From NCBI GenBank assembly GCA_033063855.1, contig CP093831.1:5456001-5520000 (forward strand): DNA of 64,000 nt, given 5' to 3'. The notes beneath the pieces were generated by a model, which did no database searches, was not told the origin of the DNA, and saw only the letters and a program-made list of their open reading frames with translations. Below are positions 38,595 through 50,919 of this stretch, in pieces (position 1 is the first letter of the stretch; the number at the start of each line of letters is the position of its first letter). This DNA comes from Smittia aterrima (taxonomy: Eukaryota > Arthropoda > Insecta > Diptera > Chironomidae). The position numbers were made by a program, and so were the translations under genes.

Positions 38595-41298
38595 CAACTT
38601 TTTTTAAGTTGTCGGCCACATTTGAGTTCATATCCAATGTGGATTTTTCCTCTCTCACAACTGTTCTCTTGCTATCAAAAATGAGTTTCTTGAGATTGCT
38701 GAACGGATAGTCAATGAACAATGTTAAGATAGCTGATGCCAGCACAATCCATAAAATTTCATTTGTGTTTAGCTGAAGAAAATCAAAGAAAATATTTATC
38801 TTGGTGAATTAGTTGAATTCATTATCAATATTTACCACTGATGAGACGAGTCCGACATATGATGAGCTTCGAACTTTTCCTATATTGTAATGGAAAACTG
38901 CAAACTGACAAAGATAAATTCCGTAGGAGAGTTTGGTTGCAATCGTGAAGCCTCTCCACTCAGCTAGATCGACTAATTTATCTGCAATCGACACCAAGAG
39001 TTTAATCGATTTAACAGCGTAATTGATATGCTAACTTACTTTTGTATCCTAACTGTGAAGTGTAAATAAACCAACAAAAGAAGAAACACCAAGGAATCGG
39101 AGCCATTGATGCATAGATTGCAGCATGAAGCGAATTAAACTTGTAATTGTAAACGCTCATACAAGCTGATAACAATGCCACTGCCACAAGACCTAGAACT
39201 GCAACAATCCATCCAAAGCAAAGCTGATTGCTCGTAAGTGTTCTGCCTTTGTGTATTCTCAGAATATATCCCAGGACAATTCCGGTGACGTAGACTGTGA
39301 AGCGGTAAGGCGGCAAGATGTACATGTAACTCGCAATGTCGTAAAGTTTTGAAATGCTAAAAATATTTGCATGAAGAAAAATATTTTAAATTTGAATTAG
39401 GTTAACTTACTCTAACCCGAAGAGAACATAAACCGTTGTGTCAAGCTTGTAAGTTGTGTAAAAACGCGCTATTGTGGAAGCGAGGGCTAATAAAAATAAC
39501 ACAACCGACGCTCGTCTCGGAGATTTATACAAAAACATGATTATGAATGGCGCAGTAAGAAAAAGCCCGAAATCAGTTCCAACGTGATGAGTGTGCGCTA
39601 AAGAGTTAAAGTTTTAAAATAAATCGAAAAATAAACAAAAATTTCAAACGACTTACTCATGCAGATTTTTTCAAATCCAAACCAATTGTGAATCATCAAG
39701 AAATTCCTCCACCAAGTCTCTTTGCATAATCGCGATTGATCGTTTATTAACATCGGCCAATTTGGACCGCTAGCGAGCAAAGGTAAAATAAATGTTCCGA
39801 AAAGCATAATCGCAGCCATTGGTGGAACGACTCGGAAGTATCTCGCAGCGATTTCCTTCAGCACGTTGATATTCTGTCCACGCTGAAGTCGACCAACGAA
39901 AGAGTAAGCGACCAACATTCCACTCAGCAAAATAAATGTATCAGTGTAGAGAAAACTTGCACGAGCGATTACTGTGTAAGGAGCTTTCGATGCAAGAACC
40001 ATTTCAGTTCTATTAGCGATCGGATTAAAATCGAGTTCCATGCTTTTATGAGTGATTATCAACATGACAGTATTGAAGCATCGGATGCCGTGTGGACTGG
40101 GAATGTCGCCTCTAGGTGGCTCGGCAGTTGTTAAGTCTTTAAAGTTTTTCTTCAGTGAAAAAGCCGTTAACCATTCGTCTATAAAATAATTATTTGCATA
40201 AGTTTGAAGTGCTATAAACTTTCTTGATTTCCTTACTTTGATTTGTATTTCCTGGTTGCTCGTACAATGTCGAGAGAATTGTTATAACAAGTAGAAGTAC
40301 AACAAACCCACTTGAGACGAAATTGAATTTAAAATTATTTGTCTTCGAAAGAAGATAAATTTTGAGGTTACTCACATTGCAGCTTTTGTTCCGAAGTCGT
40401 AAGCTCGATCCTCTTCCTTTACTTGACACATGTCTTCTCGTACTTCAACGTCAAACTCAAGACTTGAGCTGTTGAAATAATTTCTCAATTTTTCCTTGAG
40501 AACAACTTCAACTTCCTTGTAAGTACAAGTCGATGGGACACAAAGTGCCCAGTTGATTTGCGAAGTTTTTGGGATGACGTGTCGCGGCTTGAAACAAAAA
40601 GGTTAAGTTGTTTACCTTCAATAATTTGAATTGTAAAAATAACTTACATCTTCGAATTTACTTTTATAAGCTTCAAACGAAAGAGATAATGTTCTCAAGT
40701 AACTTAGATATTGAAAATTCGAAGCAACTTTTGGTTGAATATGCGCCAGACAATATTGACTTTTGAAGTTGTTGCTTTTAACAACTAAATCCAAACATTG
40801 ATCAAAGTCTCCATATTGATTGACGTTGCCATTAAGGATACCACTCGTCAGCTTCGCACTCGCATCGAACACTAAAATTTTAGGTTATCTAACGATTTAT
40901 TGATTTTATAATTCGATTATGAACTTGCTTTTGAGTGCCCACAGCTCTAAATTTTGAAGAGAGTTGATGAACTCCTGCGATGATTTTTGACACTCTCGTG
41001 AAACTTTATGCGAAGACAAATCAAATGGAGGCAGCATCTCAAAAACTTTTTCACTAAACTGGCTCATTTTCTCTGAAATAAAATGAAACGGTCACATAAC
41101 TTCTTTTAATTAAATAGCTTTGTTTGTCTCGATACCTAGATTATCGACAGACGGCACTTTGTAATCGGATAAATCCATTGTTTTAATAAATAAGTTCACG
41201 ATCGTTTCATTATGATCAATGTTGTAATGTTCATCTCGTTCAAATCCCAAACAAACGGAAACGAGAGAGAATATTGCAACTGCTTTCAGCAACATCAT
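38590..41298 (-). CDS. NRF-6-type membrane acyltransferase (nose resistant to fluoxetine family)
   Basis: Ten coding exons: 41298-41136, 41072-40929, 40871-40648, 40587-40376, 40310-40237, 40178-39657, 39597-39411, 39356-39040, 38981-38836 and 38772-38590, giving 723 residues with all phases matching. The first in-frame ATG starts a signal peptide (MMLLKAVAIFSLVSVCLG); the frame is open upstream only to a GTG. Residues about 56-245 form the cysteine-bearing NRF domain (LWALK-MFDAS, GDFDQCL, WALCVPSTC). A membrane helix (about 248-263) and then a polytopic acyltransferase-3 domain follow, with the family's membrane His at about 316 (RCFNTVMLIITH) and the HHVGTDF motif at 448-454. Such proteins sit in the endoplasmic reticulum or plasma membrane and are thought to move or acylate lipids; worm NRF-6 acts in fluoxetine response and yolk transport. 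Insect genomes carry many paralogues, so I give no symbol. Intron 2 needs a GC donor. Confidence 0.92.
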
Positions 41299-43003
41299 TG
41301 TTGACACTATAATTTTTCACAATATATTTGTCGCTTTAAAACCACCGCGAAAGAATATTTACTTGTTATCTTCTTGAAAGGTTGCGATGGACTAAAGGAA
41401 TGTTTTTCGGAAAGCAATGAACCAAAAACAAAAAGTCTCGCAACATCAAATAAAGACGAATGTGGTGGGGGTGACGATCAATTTCTAAGTTAGATAATCC
41501 TGCAGATCTTAGTTGATAGTAAAGTTACAAAGGTAAATGTGAGTCTTAAATATTGTCATTAACCCTCTTTGTCCAACAGTTTTAATCAAGGTCTTCCTGT
41601 CTTCTAAACTTTAACGTTTTTAAAACCCGTGCAAGATCGTTAGAGGAATAAGACGAAAGATCAAAATTTTATTGTTTTCTTTAGCAAAAATATTGACAAG
41701 CGCAGTCCAATAGTCGCAGTCTAATTCGAATTCTCATATCATAACTGAAATCATAACTGATTTCATCTTCAAATTCATGGGCCTCATAATTTAATCTTGT
41801 GGGGCCAAGGGCGCCCTATACGAAGTCCAACTAAAAAACAAGTTTTAGAAATTTCCTACTTTCCATAAAATGTTTGTAGCCCTCCATAAGCTACTTAATT
41901 AGTTTTGCTTTTGATGACGTTCGCGTTATTCAAAAAAAACTTTTTTCATAATTTTTGGAATTAAAGAGACTTTAAGTAGACAGACGTTCGATCATTAATG
42001 ATGTAATAATAATGTAAAATATGTCCACAAAGGCTTAGAAAATTTTATTTAGGATACGAAAGTCATAATGAAGTAATTTTAATCCGTTTGCGATTTTCGT
42101 TTGTCATCGTGGCTCGTCAATGTTTTAAGAATACCAGAAAGGGAGATGTTTCTTAACGCGTTTGCGTGCGCGTCATAAAAGATCTCGTTTGGTTGCATTC
42201 TACACTTTACATTTTTTCACCAACGAAAATATTTGAATCTTCTTTGCGTTTAACTTTTCATTGACGTCATTCGATTTTATGCCGTTGACTTTATTTTTTG
42301 TTTTTCTGTTTTTGATACAAAGATTTCTTCTGCATGGCATCTTGACGAAGAGCGTAAGCAAAATGAGACGATCACTAGGCTAATAAATTTGTTTGAGTCA
42401 AACTAACAAAAAAAATATTTTTGCTTTTAAATTAATCCAATGAAAGATTATTTTAAAACTAATCCACAAGTCACAATGATTTTAGGGAAACCGTTCTAGT
42501 GATAAGGCCTTCTAAGTCATTCAACATTTTAAAAGAACAATATGAACTGCATGAGATGAAGTCTTATTCATGATAAAGTTTCGCCAATGTCTTTTTTTTC
42601 AATCTGCTTAAACTTGACTAATTTGAAAATAAATCCGGTTTTTCTGTGAAGAAATAAGAGATGAACCCGAAATGCATTGACCGGTGTAAAAATAAATAGT
42701 GATAAAATATTTCCAGACGCGTTCGCAATTTCGATCTTTGAATCCAAAAACATTTGGCGAGTTACCAACACGCGTTAGGACTTGCCTTTGAAACAAGTTT
42801 GCTGATGATGTTTGTATAAAGATTCAAATGATACAAATGGCCATACTTGCTTCGACAGTTGTTGACGATCTCGCATTTATTCCGAATATTTTGGAGGAAC
42901 TAAAACTTTATGTAAAAAAATATTAAAAACTCTTTCTTCTCGAAGATTCTTGTAAATCGCCGCGCACGTTTAAATTTGATTTTCAGAGTCAGTCTTTGGC
43001 GTA
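41299..43003. other. Upstream DNA of the NRF-6 gene
   Basis: About 1.7 kb with no supported gene. Frames of 62-67 codons on the minus strand near 42,568-42,796 overlap each other in two frames and start without family resemblance. The promoter of the NRF-6 gene should lie in the first few hundred bases, but I see no TATA box at a suitable distance. Confidence 0.4.
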
Positions 43004-43358
43004 TTGTCAAATAAGACAAACTAGTAGTTTTGAGTTAATGAACAGTTCAAGTTCGAAGAGTTGCTTTGTCAATAATCTCTCGGTTGCAGTTTATCCCGAA
43101 AATTCATTGATCAATAGACGATTCTCTTCTCTTAAAGGAACCCATAACTTTATGAACTAAGCATTCTATGAGAACGAGGAATAATAAAATCCACAAATAA
43201 TAAAACGCGCATCGATTTTCATTCACCAACTTAAAGCAAAGAAAACTTTGAACAACTTCTTCTTCTTCACTTGGCGCTTAACAATTCCCGAACATTAACA
43301 TTGAATTGAATTCATAAAGAAACTTTGCGTTCCTTAAAGGGCAGAGTGAACATTGCCT
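43004..43358. repeat. Diverged direct repeat, copy 2 (upstream of the NRF-6 gene)
   Basis: Same-orientation partner of 37,612-37,972. The longest exact match is a 26-bp block around 43,225-43,250. Copy 2 has an extra segment near 43,165-43,190, and copy 1 has an extra CTTGGGCCAAGTGA near 37,872. The pair lies about 5.4 kb apart and brackets the NRF-6 gene, as expected of remnants of a tandem duplication or of two insertions of one element. Confidence 0.8.
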
Positions 43359-43502
43359 GAAGATGGCGAGAATAAATAGAGAATTTATTCATAAATATTT
43401 AATTAAGCAAGGAGAAGAAAAATTACTCAACAGCACCTTGGCAAGAAGCGAAAGTAGAATGACTGTGAAGAGAGCAAAGAATTTCATCTTTAAGGCATTC
43501 AT
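43334..43502 (-). CDS. Possible very short secreted peptide (two exons)
   Basis: On the minus strand an ATG at 43,502 (second ATG at 43,487) opens a textbook signal-peptide sequence (MKFFALFTVILLSLLAK). A GTAATT donor at 43,426 and a strongly pyrimidine-rich acceptor ending in CAG at 43,357 bound a 70-nt intron of the size usual in this region. The joined frame then stops after seven residues, giving 32 residues in all, with almost nothing left after signal cleavage. The second exon and the sequence beyond it fall in the 43,004-43,358 repeat. It may be the remnant of a small secreted-peptide gene, use a different splice site, or be chance. Confidence 0.2.
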
Positions 43503-46500
43503 ATTCTCAATCACATTAAATGGATTTTAGCCAGGAAGAAAATTATGGAAGAAAATCGCGGTGGAAACGAAAGTAAAGGAAAAGCGGAGAGGCAACAAGA
43601 AATTGATGTCATTTCCCTCGACGGGGAGTTGAGCCATCTCATCGGTACTATTGATGGGTTGGAATTACACATTTAATTAAATGAGAACAGCGCGCGTCGA
43701 TTGCAAAATTAAATTTGCTGGAATTTTGAGCGATCCCTCCTCGACTCATTCCTACGTTCATATCTTGGCTGAGGTTAGCCTCGAAGAAATCACTCTTGAG
43801 ACCTTCAACGTGAATCTCGCCGTACACGTTACATAATTAATATGGGAGTCGTTTCAGGTCGTCGGGACATGAAAAAACTTTTCCGCGTCGCAACATCTCC
43901 GAGTGGTGTTGAGCGAGTGAACTTTTGATTTATGCGCACCATTAAAATTTAATGAATTTCTCTTTCTCTCTCTCTGCGGAAATTTGTGGTTTTCGAAGCA
44001 TCTCACCGTGCCTTTTTACTGCCGAGCGTAGGCAGAATAAAAAGGGCATCAGCAGAAAAATGAGAAACTTTTGTGGCCGACATCGCCTCAACCGGGCAGG
44101 AGCTTGTGTCTCAACAATTACGAAATTATTCCTTCGGGGAAATCTTCATTCTCTTCCCTAACATGACCAGGCCAATGTAAAAGAGATGAGAACTTTTCTT
44201 TTATTTCATTAATTTAAAAAATTCCGCCTTAATGATAAATGATTCTCCTAAGACTGTCGGAAGCCATTGAAGCTTTTTGCTTTGTAAGCGCTTTTAGCAC
44301 CCGAAGCTTTCGCTTGAATCCTGAGATTTTTTTCTTTACAAGTAACGCGATTGCTTTCATTGAGAAACGCTGAAAGAACAAAGCGTTAATTTTTAATTCA
44401 CTTTTATGCAATGTAATTTATCTCTCGTCGTGCTCCATCATAGACTCTCGGTCTCTTCTCTCGAGTGAAACTTTTCCCGCTTAGCTTTTATCTTCTTCAA
44501 CTTCTATCATTAGATATTCTCTTGCTAAAGATGAAACAAGATTTCTTTCTCCATGATGAGGCTGATGAAAGTACTTTGCATGAAACAGATCGCTTCGCTA
44601 TCTCATTTTATGGAAATTAGTAACAAGTATCATTGCAGCAATGTAATTGAAGTAAAGGAGAATTGATTTAGGTTTGAGTTCCAATGGGGATGAGGATGAT
44701 GAGCGATATCTCCTGTCGAAGCGATTTTCTTTGCCTTGATTTATGAGAAAATTTATGGGAGATTGGCAATAAAGAAGATTCTTTCATCTTCTTCCGAAGT
44801 CTTCAACCTGAGCATTTATGGAGATACATTGCTTTTATAAAACGAATCTCCTTTAGATTCTTGATTGAGATTGACGGCGAAGTCTCATGCTATGGCAGTG
44901 TAACTACATTAAACTTTTCGACTGCAAAGTGCAGAATACTCACTTGTCAAACTTAAGAATTCATAATATTCGTAGAAATGCTCAAGGTGAGCGCCGTTAT
45001 AACACAACCAGAACATTCATCATTCCAACTTCCACATTCTCTTGAAATGTTTCAGATTTTACTTCTCGCTTCGCGAAACGTAAAATCTTTCTCATTGAAA
45101 TTTATGTGCTGGAGATCATTTGAAGACAGGGCGAGAGAAATGCGAGACGTGGAATGAAATGCTTTCGTTATCGGAGCGAACGAGAGTTCTTTGAACGTTG
45201 GAGCGGTGTTGTGATGTCCTTCGAAATATGAGACGAACTTTTTTACGAGCTTAAAGTTTCGCTTGTTGAAGCGTTATCAACGAAAGGTAATCTCAAGAGC
45301 AAATTGAGCGGATTAAAAAATATTCGCGAAGCGATGATGCGAAACGACTTGGGGTTGCTTGTAAAACGCGAATGGACTCATTGTTGTCGAGGTGATAAAA
45401 GAATTCCCTCTAATTGGGATAATGAAGTTATAAACGGCATAAATCAGCAGAGTTTTCTTTTTATTATCTTGAGCATCTTAATTCAGCGAAGCCCGAAGTC
45501 CCCAGAAATGTGGATTCTTCTCCTTCTCCACTCAGCACGGTCTCTTCTTGCACAAAGAGATTTTCTTATAATAACCTGGATCCTTCTTCTTATTCCTTTT
45601 TCCCTTCCGCATTTGCCTTAATTTATTCCTCACGAATTCTTCTTCATTTACAGGGTGAGCTTCTTTGTGTTGAGCTTTACAAAGGGCTTCGCTTTTTTTA
45701 TGAGAATCTTCTCCGGTATCAGCGACGGTTCATCGTCGAAAAGAAATATTCGCAACAGGGCTTGCCTAATGTTTTAACTTTGGGGAAAAGCTTTACACGA
45801 ATCTTTATGAAGTATGCAACAAGCTCAAGCCCTGATTGGAATCTTTATTCATCTTTTTACTTGCGCGAGAAACGGATACAAAAATTGTGTTATCAAAATG
45901 ATATCAACATTAAGCGCAGCTACGAGTCACTATGCTCAACGAAAGGTGGAAAGTTGCTTTTAAAAAGAGAAATGAAAAAATCGATAGTTAGAGGAATTAA
46001 ACCTTAACCGTGCTCCGATCCGCCTCGTCGAGCTGCCTTGATTAGATTTCCGAAAATATTCCAAGTTTTATTGGCTTTGAGCTGAACGTAATTAGTCAAG
46101 GAAGCAAAAAATGTTTTTTTAATTTCTGCGAAATCTACAAATTTTTGATTGAGGATCTTGAAATTCTATTCGCGTCGAGGAGGCTGAGGAGTTTAATTTT
46201 CGCTTTTACGACCCAATGGAAGAAAGATATTTCATCAAAAGCCATTAAAGCATCGCTCGTCTTATGTTTTCCGGTATCAGATGCGACTCGTGATTTAAAA
46301 TTTAAATTATCTCATCTTCCTTGCAGACATTTTATGTGGAACGAGGCCAGTTCGACATTTTAAATCAAATGTTGGTGGGCATGAGGCAATAAAAACCCTG
46401 CAGCATAGTTTTCAGCGCTTTTATTACATCCTGTTCGAGTCGCAATAAAACTCCTACACGTCACAATTAAATCATGATTTGAATGAAAAATTGGTCTACG

Positions 46501-47345
46501 CCAACATAAAATTTAAAAAAAGGCTCTCAACGATTCTCGAGAGGCAAGGGAAAATATTTGTGTTTCACAATCCTTCAAAATCCTTTGAGCAATTTTTGAT
46601 TCGTTATCAAAATTTTTTCAACTGAAATTAAACTCTTGACCTCAAACAAGTGTGCAACTACTTTGCTTTAACTTTTTCAATTGAAAGTGAAGTTTATTCG
46701 CTTGATGAAGAATGCTCTACAATCAAAACTCTAGGAACGCTTTTTGATTTCAATCAAACGAGTTTAAACTAGAACTTCTAGTGTAGAAGCAATTTATTCT
46801 CAGAATTTGTGATTAAATATTTTTATTGAAATCATGAAAGATATTTACAAGTAGCAAACGTAATTAATTTTAATAGACTTAATAGTCAAGCGGATGAAAA
46901 TTTGTGACTTCCGGGGGCAAAGTGTCACTTTCAAAAATTATTTTCCTAGAAGTGTAATTGAGACACCTGTAACGAAACTTCTTTTCGATTGCACAAATCC
47001 AAATGAAACTTCTGAACTTATTTTACAGCAAACAAGAGAGACTTTCTCACAATGACGTCGATTGTGCTGTCTATGAATTGCAACTCAAAAATGATTTTTG
47101 AAATTGGATAAACTTTCTTTGTATCACTTTATTCTCTAGCTACAACGATATCTATTTCAATACAGCAAATGCGAGTTTTTTCTTTCAAACGAATGATGGA
47201 ATTTTGTTCAACAAAATTCGCACTTGCTTAAAGTTCCTAAAAACAGAACTTTGCAGAAGATTTTTTTCAAATGTTCTCTTCCAATTCGTAAGAAAAAAAT
47301 ATTGAGCGACTCATCACTGAAACAGTTCACGTTGAACTTCAATTC
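43503..47345. other. Intergenic DNA without a supported gene
   Basis: No domain-bearing frame is seen. The longest frame, 45,510-46,007 (+), is 165 codons but begins at GTG, has its first ATG only near its middle, and shows no known motif. A CT-rich run occurs near 43,960-43,977. Confidence 0.4.
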
Positions 47346-47941
47346 ATGAAACAAAACGAATTGGTCTGTAACATTGGAGCTTACAAGAAATCTTCCGGAA
47401 AAGGTTCAAAATTAAGAAATCATCAGGCGATCGGAAAAGGTTGAAACAAATGTCTGACATGCAAATTTGAATATAAATCTTAACCAGCTCTCAATAATCT
47501 CAGCAATTCTGTTGTTCATGAGTTACGTTGATAGTAGAGAAGCTTTTCAATATCACAAACGCAGCGTAAGAACGACTCTAGTTAAGGGAAAAATAATTTT
47601 ATTAAAAGTTTGGGTTAAAAACCTTGAACCTGCCCGAGGATCATCGCAAAGCAATTACGAATGGTTTAGCTAAAAAAAATATCTTTAAAAACTTCCTTAA
47701 TAAACTCATTCATCATCAGAAAAAGTTGATAGCAAACAGTATCGCTCAAGGGCTTCACCACGTAAAAAAAGCTCTCATCCCAGATAATTCGTTTGCAAAT
47801 AATCCACAGCGCCCTTGGCGAAAAAACTCAATGGCAGAAAGAATGTCTGCGAAATTTATTTTCACGCTCATAAATTTTCATGCGGATAATTTAATTTCAA
47901 AAATGTCTCTTAACCCATCCTTCAGCGAAAAATATATCTAG
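47346..47941 (+). CDS. Candidate small secreted cationic protein, start unresolved
   Basis: Two adjacent frames fit together as exons. The first (from a CAG acceptor, 47,488-47,565) encodes a hydrophobic stretch (LSIISAILLFMSYVDS) followed by HKRS, a signal-peptide-like start with a dibasic site. It ends at a good GTAAG donor. Removing 47,566-47,608 (43 nt, AG acceptor) joins it in phase to 47,609-47,941, which is rich in Lys, His and Asn and has helical, amphipathic-looking spacing (ITNGLAKKNIFKNFLNKLI). There is no in-frame ATG before the hydrophobic stretch. One solution is a six-codon first exon at 47,346-47,363 (MKQNEL) followed by a GT donor, which joins in phase. I recognise no family. 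The 43-nt intron is shorter than any other here (minimum 50), so a frameshifted pseudogene or chance frames are alternatives. Confidence 0.3.
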
Positions 47942-49568
47942 AGAAATGGTAACATCAGCAGAGGGAAATTGTTTTCAATGTAACCTTGTGAGGCGTAAGA
48001 GTGAGTTTGGAGAATTGCGATGGCAAGCAGCTTGTTGTTACGCTTTATTTCCGTGAGCTTTTCGAAACAAATGGATTTGTCACGAGCTCCCTATGAATAA
48101 GTAACAACGCACACTTTCATTTTCTGCCTTTGGTGAATCCATTCCATCTGCTCTTGTTTATGAAAATTGCTCTCATTGTCTCAATCCATCAGAAAACAAA
48201 AGCTTTGCATGTAGCAAACAAAAGTATGAGCATCAAAGCATCAATTCTTTTATTTCTATTCCGAGCATTCGTTTACCTAAAAGTTTTTAGAATGCAAAAC
48301 TTTTGTATTTTACGATGTTGCAACTTGCAACATCAAAGCTCTCGTCGTAATGCCGACAGAGCTTTCAATCTTTCGCAACATGATAGCAACAAATTGTTTG
48401 TAGCTTGTCGACGACAGCGAATGATTTAAACTTTAAAACTGAACCGGAGCGATGCTGAAAAGTTTTTAAGGAAAAGTCAGATGAAAATTCCTTGAACTTT
48501 CGCCAAACAGTTTCCAGTTCGCTGGGAATTTAAACACAATCACTGAAACTGAAAAGAATTTCAATATATTCAGCATGTAACTTCCTTACCCGCTTTCCTC
48601 GTCACACATCAATTTGTGTTGTCGAGTTGCTACGAGAAACGAAACTATCTATCGAAAAGTTTCTCCTTTGCTTTCTTCTCTATTTAGTTTTCAATTTCGA
48701 TGAAAAGTTTGATCATTATTTTGGAATATATTGACGTATGTGAGATGGAAAAAGTTTCTCTCACAACAAGTAAACAATGGCAAAGGAGATTCTCATGCTT
48801 AAAAGGAACTCTTCGACATGACTCTTAGTTTCATCTTTTGTCGAACTATGCGGTCACTTTTGTCGGAAAGGATTTCTTGCATTAGGTTATTGCATAACAT
48901 CTTTAGGAGTCCATCTAGTTAAATTTAAGAAGACTCAAATCTTCCCTGATTATCCAAATGAAGAGGAAACGAAATCGCTGAGTGAACTTTACGTCCAACC
49001 ACAGGGGCACGACGATAAGAATGGTAAGAAGCGGAAGAGAACTTCCCACACACAATGAGTTGAATAGCAACGAGAATCCCATTGTGTGCGACGATGAAAC
49101 CTCTCAAGCCATCGCATAACAAACGGAATCTGTCTAGAAAATTTGCCTCTTCGAACAATGAACCGAGACAATTTCTTTTTCACTGCCCTCGTCCCCGTGA
49201 AGAAAAGAAAAATGTTTTCAGCTTTATAAACATTTTAATATTCTCGCCATGATGTGACCCATTTTTGCCCGACGCTTTCCGTCGATTTGCTGTAGCTGCC
49301 AGCCGCTTGACTTTTAACATTCTACTCCCGCTATCGTTTCACTTTTTTTCCCGATATCTATCATATTTCGAAAAGCAATAAAACGCAGAGAACGAGAGAT
49401 GGAAACTTTTTTTTTCAAAGTGTCAGGAAGTTTAACGAATTCATTATCTCAATGTCATTGGAATCGTTTTATGAATATTTGATGAATTTTCAGTAGCTTG
49501 ACTACAAAGAAGCTGAGTTTATGAAAAAGAATCAAAGAAAAATATTTCCTACAAAGCGAAATTACTTT
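47942..49568. other. Intergenic DNA without a supported gene
   Basis: Only short chance frames occur; the 99-codon frame at 48,130-48,429 has no motif. The 3' end of the first BTB gene's transcript should extend into 49,450-49,568, where I see CATAAA- and GAATATT-type words but no canonical AATAAA on the minus strand. Confidence 0.4.
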
Positions 49569-50718
49569 TCATTTGATATTCTCAGTCTGCTCTGGAGATT
49601 CTTTTACACTTTCCCAGTAAAGCTTCTCCATTTCCTGATGAACAATTATTTTGTGAAGAGCTTCAGGAGAGAGAGGCTCATTCTTCAGCCGGAAGTAAAT
49701 CTTCAATTTATCGCTGAGGACAAATTTGAGTCTCATTATCGTTCAAGAAGTTAAAGATGATCTCACCGTTTGATGATGTTCCACGCGTCTGTTTTCAGTT
49801 CCTCGAAATCGTAAGCGAAAGCCCACGTGTACAGTTCGATGGCATTGTCAAGGCAGAGCTGGGAAAGAATTTCTTTCTCGCAAATTTTCTTAAGTCGCTC
49901 CATGTCGTAGTAGTGAGCAGCTTCGTATAAATCTTGAGCAACTTCTTGGAACTTCTCTGGCAGTTTAGCTTCGTAAATAAATTTCAAAACACTTTCGAAA
50001 GTGTCAGGCTCGATCTTGTCATTCTCGCCAGAGCTTTCTCGGGATTCTTGCATACCAGACGTGAAGAGTCGCATGAAGAATGGACTCACAGCTGCCAGGA
50101 CGGCTTTATGAACTTTAAACTTCTTTCCCTTCACAACGTATGTGAAGTCAGAGAAAGTCGGATCCTTAAACATTTTCGAGTAATTGGCGATTATCTCGTT
50201 GTACCCATCGATTTGATTGTAAAACTTGCTTTTCACTGAAGTGCTGTCGCAGCGTTTTATTGTGAACGCTACATCGATTACAATGTCATTCTTCCTTGCA
50301 TCGACAGGATAATCGCGTCGACCCGAATCCCACGAATTTGTATGATTTGACATTTCAAACCACTGACTTTGTTGTTGGAGGGATCCATTAATGTTCAGGT
50401 CAAAACAAAATTTGCAATTATTAAGCTCGACGATTTGATCTGGTTTACGAAGAACGTGGAACTCGATCGGATAGTAATGATAATAGGAGTCTTTATATCG
50501 CTCACCGATTGTCACCCACCTACAGCGAAAATATTTATATTCGTCACGTAGATTTCACATTCTTCTTACCACTCTGCGTTAATGAAGAACAATTGTATCT
50601 TTGCTGAAGTTATTGCTTCGCTTTTCGAGTTTTCTATCTCCAAAGTGAAGTTTGTCTTCTCAACGATTGTCTCGAAATCCTTAAACACAATCTTTTGAAC
50701 TGCTCTAATTTGATCCAT
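49569..50718 (-). CDS. MATH-like/BTB (speckle-type POZ-like) protein, copy A
   Basis: Three exons, 50718-50570, 50519-49767 and 49713-49569, encode 348 residues. The ATG chosen (MDQIRAV) is the first in frame; only a TTG lies further upstream. Residues about 1-155 form a degenerate MATH-like beta domain (NAEWWVTIGERY, CKFCFDLNING, VIDVAFTIKR). A BTB/POZ domain follows at about 168-270 (SDFTYVVKGKKFKVHKAVLA, RLFTSGMQES, IYEAKLPE, LYEAAHYYDMERLKKICE), then a BACK-like start and a short charged tail (LKNEPLSPEAL). SPOP-type proteins of this build are substrate adaptors for CUL3 ubiquitin ligases; the actual targets of this expanded insect group are unknown. The neighbouring gene B has the same architecture, introns and orientation. 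Confidence 0.92.
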
Positions 50719-50919
50719 CTGCGCTTTAAATTTAATAATTGCGCAACAGTCGAGAATTTTTGTCCAACTGGATGATTTCAGAGCTGTGAATAAACTGATC
50801 AAACGCCACTTGTTTTCGTGAAATTTTTATTTTATTAATACGTTGTAATATAAAGAAAGAAACGTCATCTCTGGACTTGTAATTCTATTTTAGTCATCAA
50901 TCGTGTGAAATTCAAAAAT
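50719..50919 (-). other. Spacer between the BTB genes
   Basis: Only 201 bp separate the stop codon of gene B from the start of gene A. The 3' end of B and the promoter and leader of A must share it. The minus strand has a canonical AATAAA at 50,836-50,831 for gene B. Confidence 0.6.
50831..50836 (-). terminator. AATAAA polyadenylation signal for BTB gene B
   Basis: A canonical hexamer on the minus strand lies 84 nt beyond the gene B stop codon and 113 nt before the gene A start codon, a sensible position for the 3' end of B. Confidence 0.6.

Noticed and set aside
45510..46007. 165-codon open frame on the plus strand
   Set aside because: It opens at GTG, its first ATG lies in the second half, it has no motif, and no splice sites tie it to anything. 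It is the longest unassigned frame, so transcript data could still revive it.
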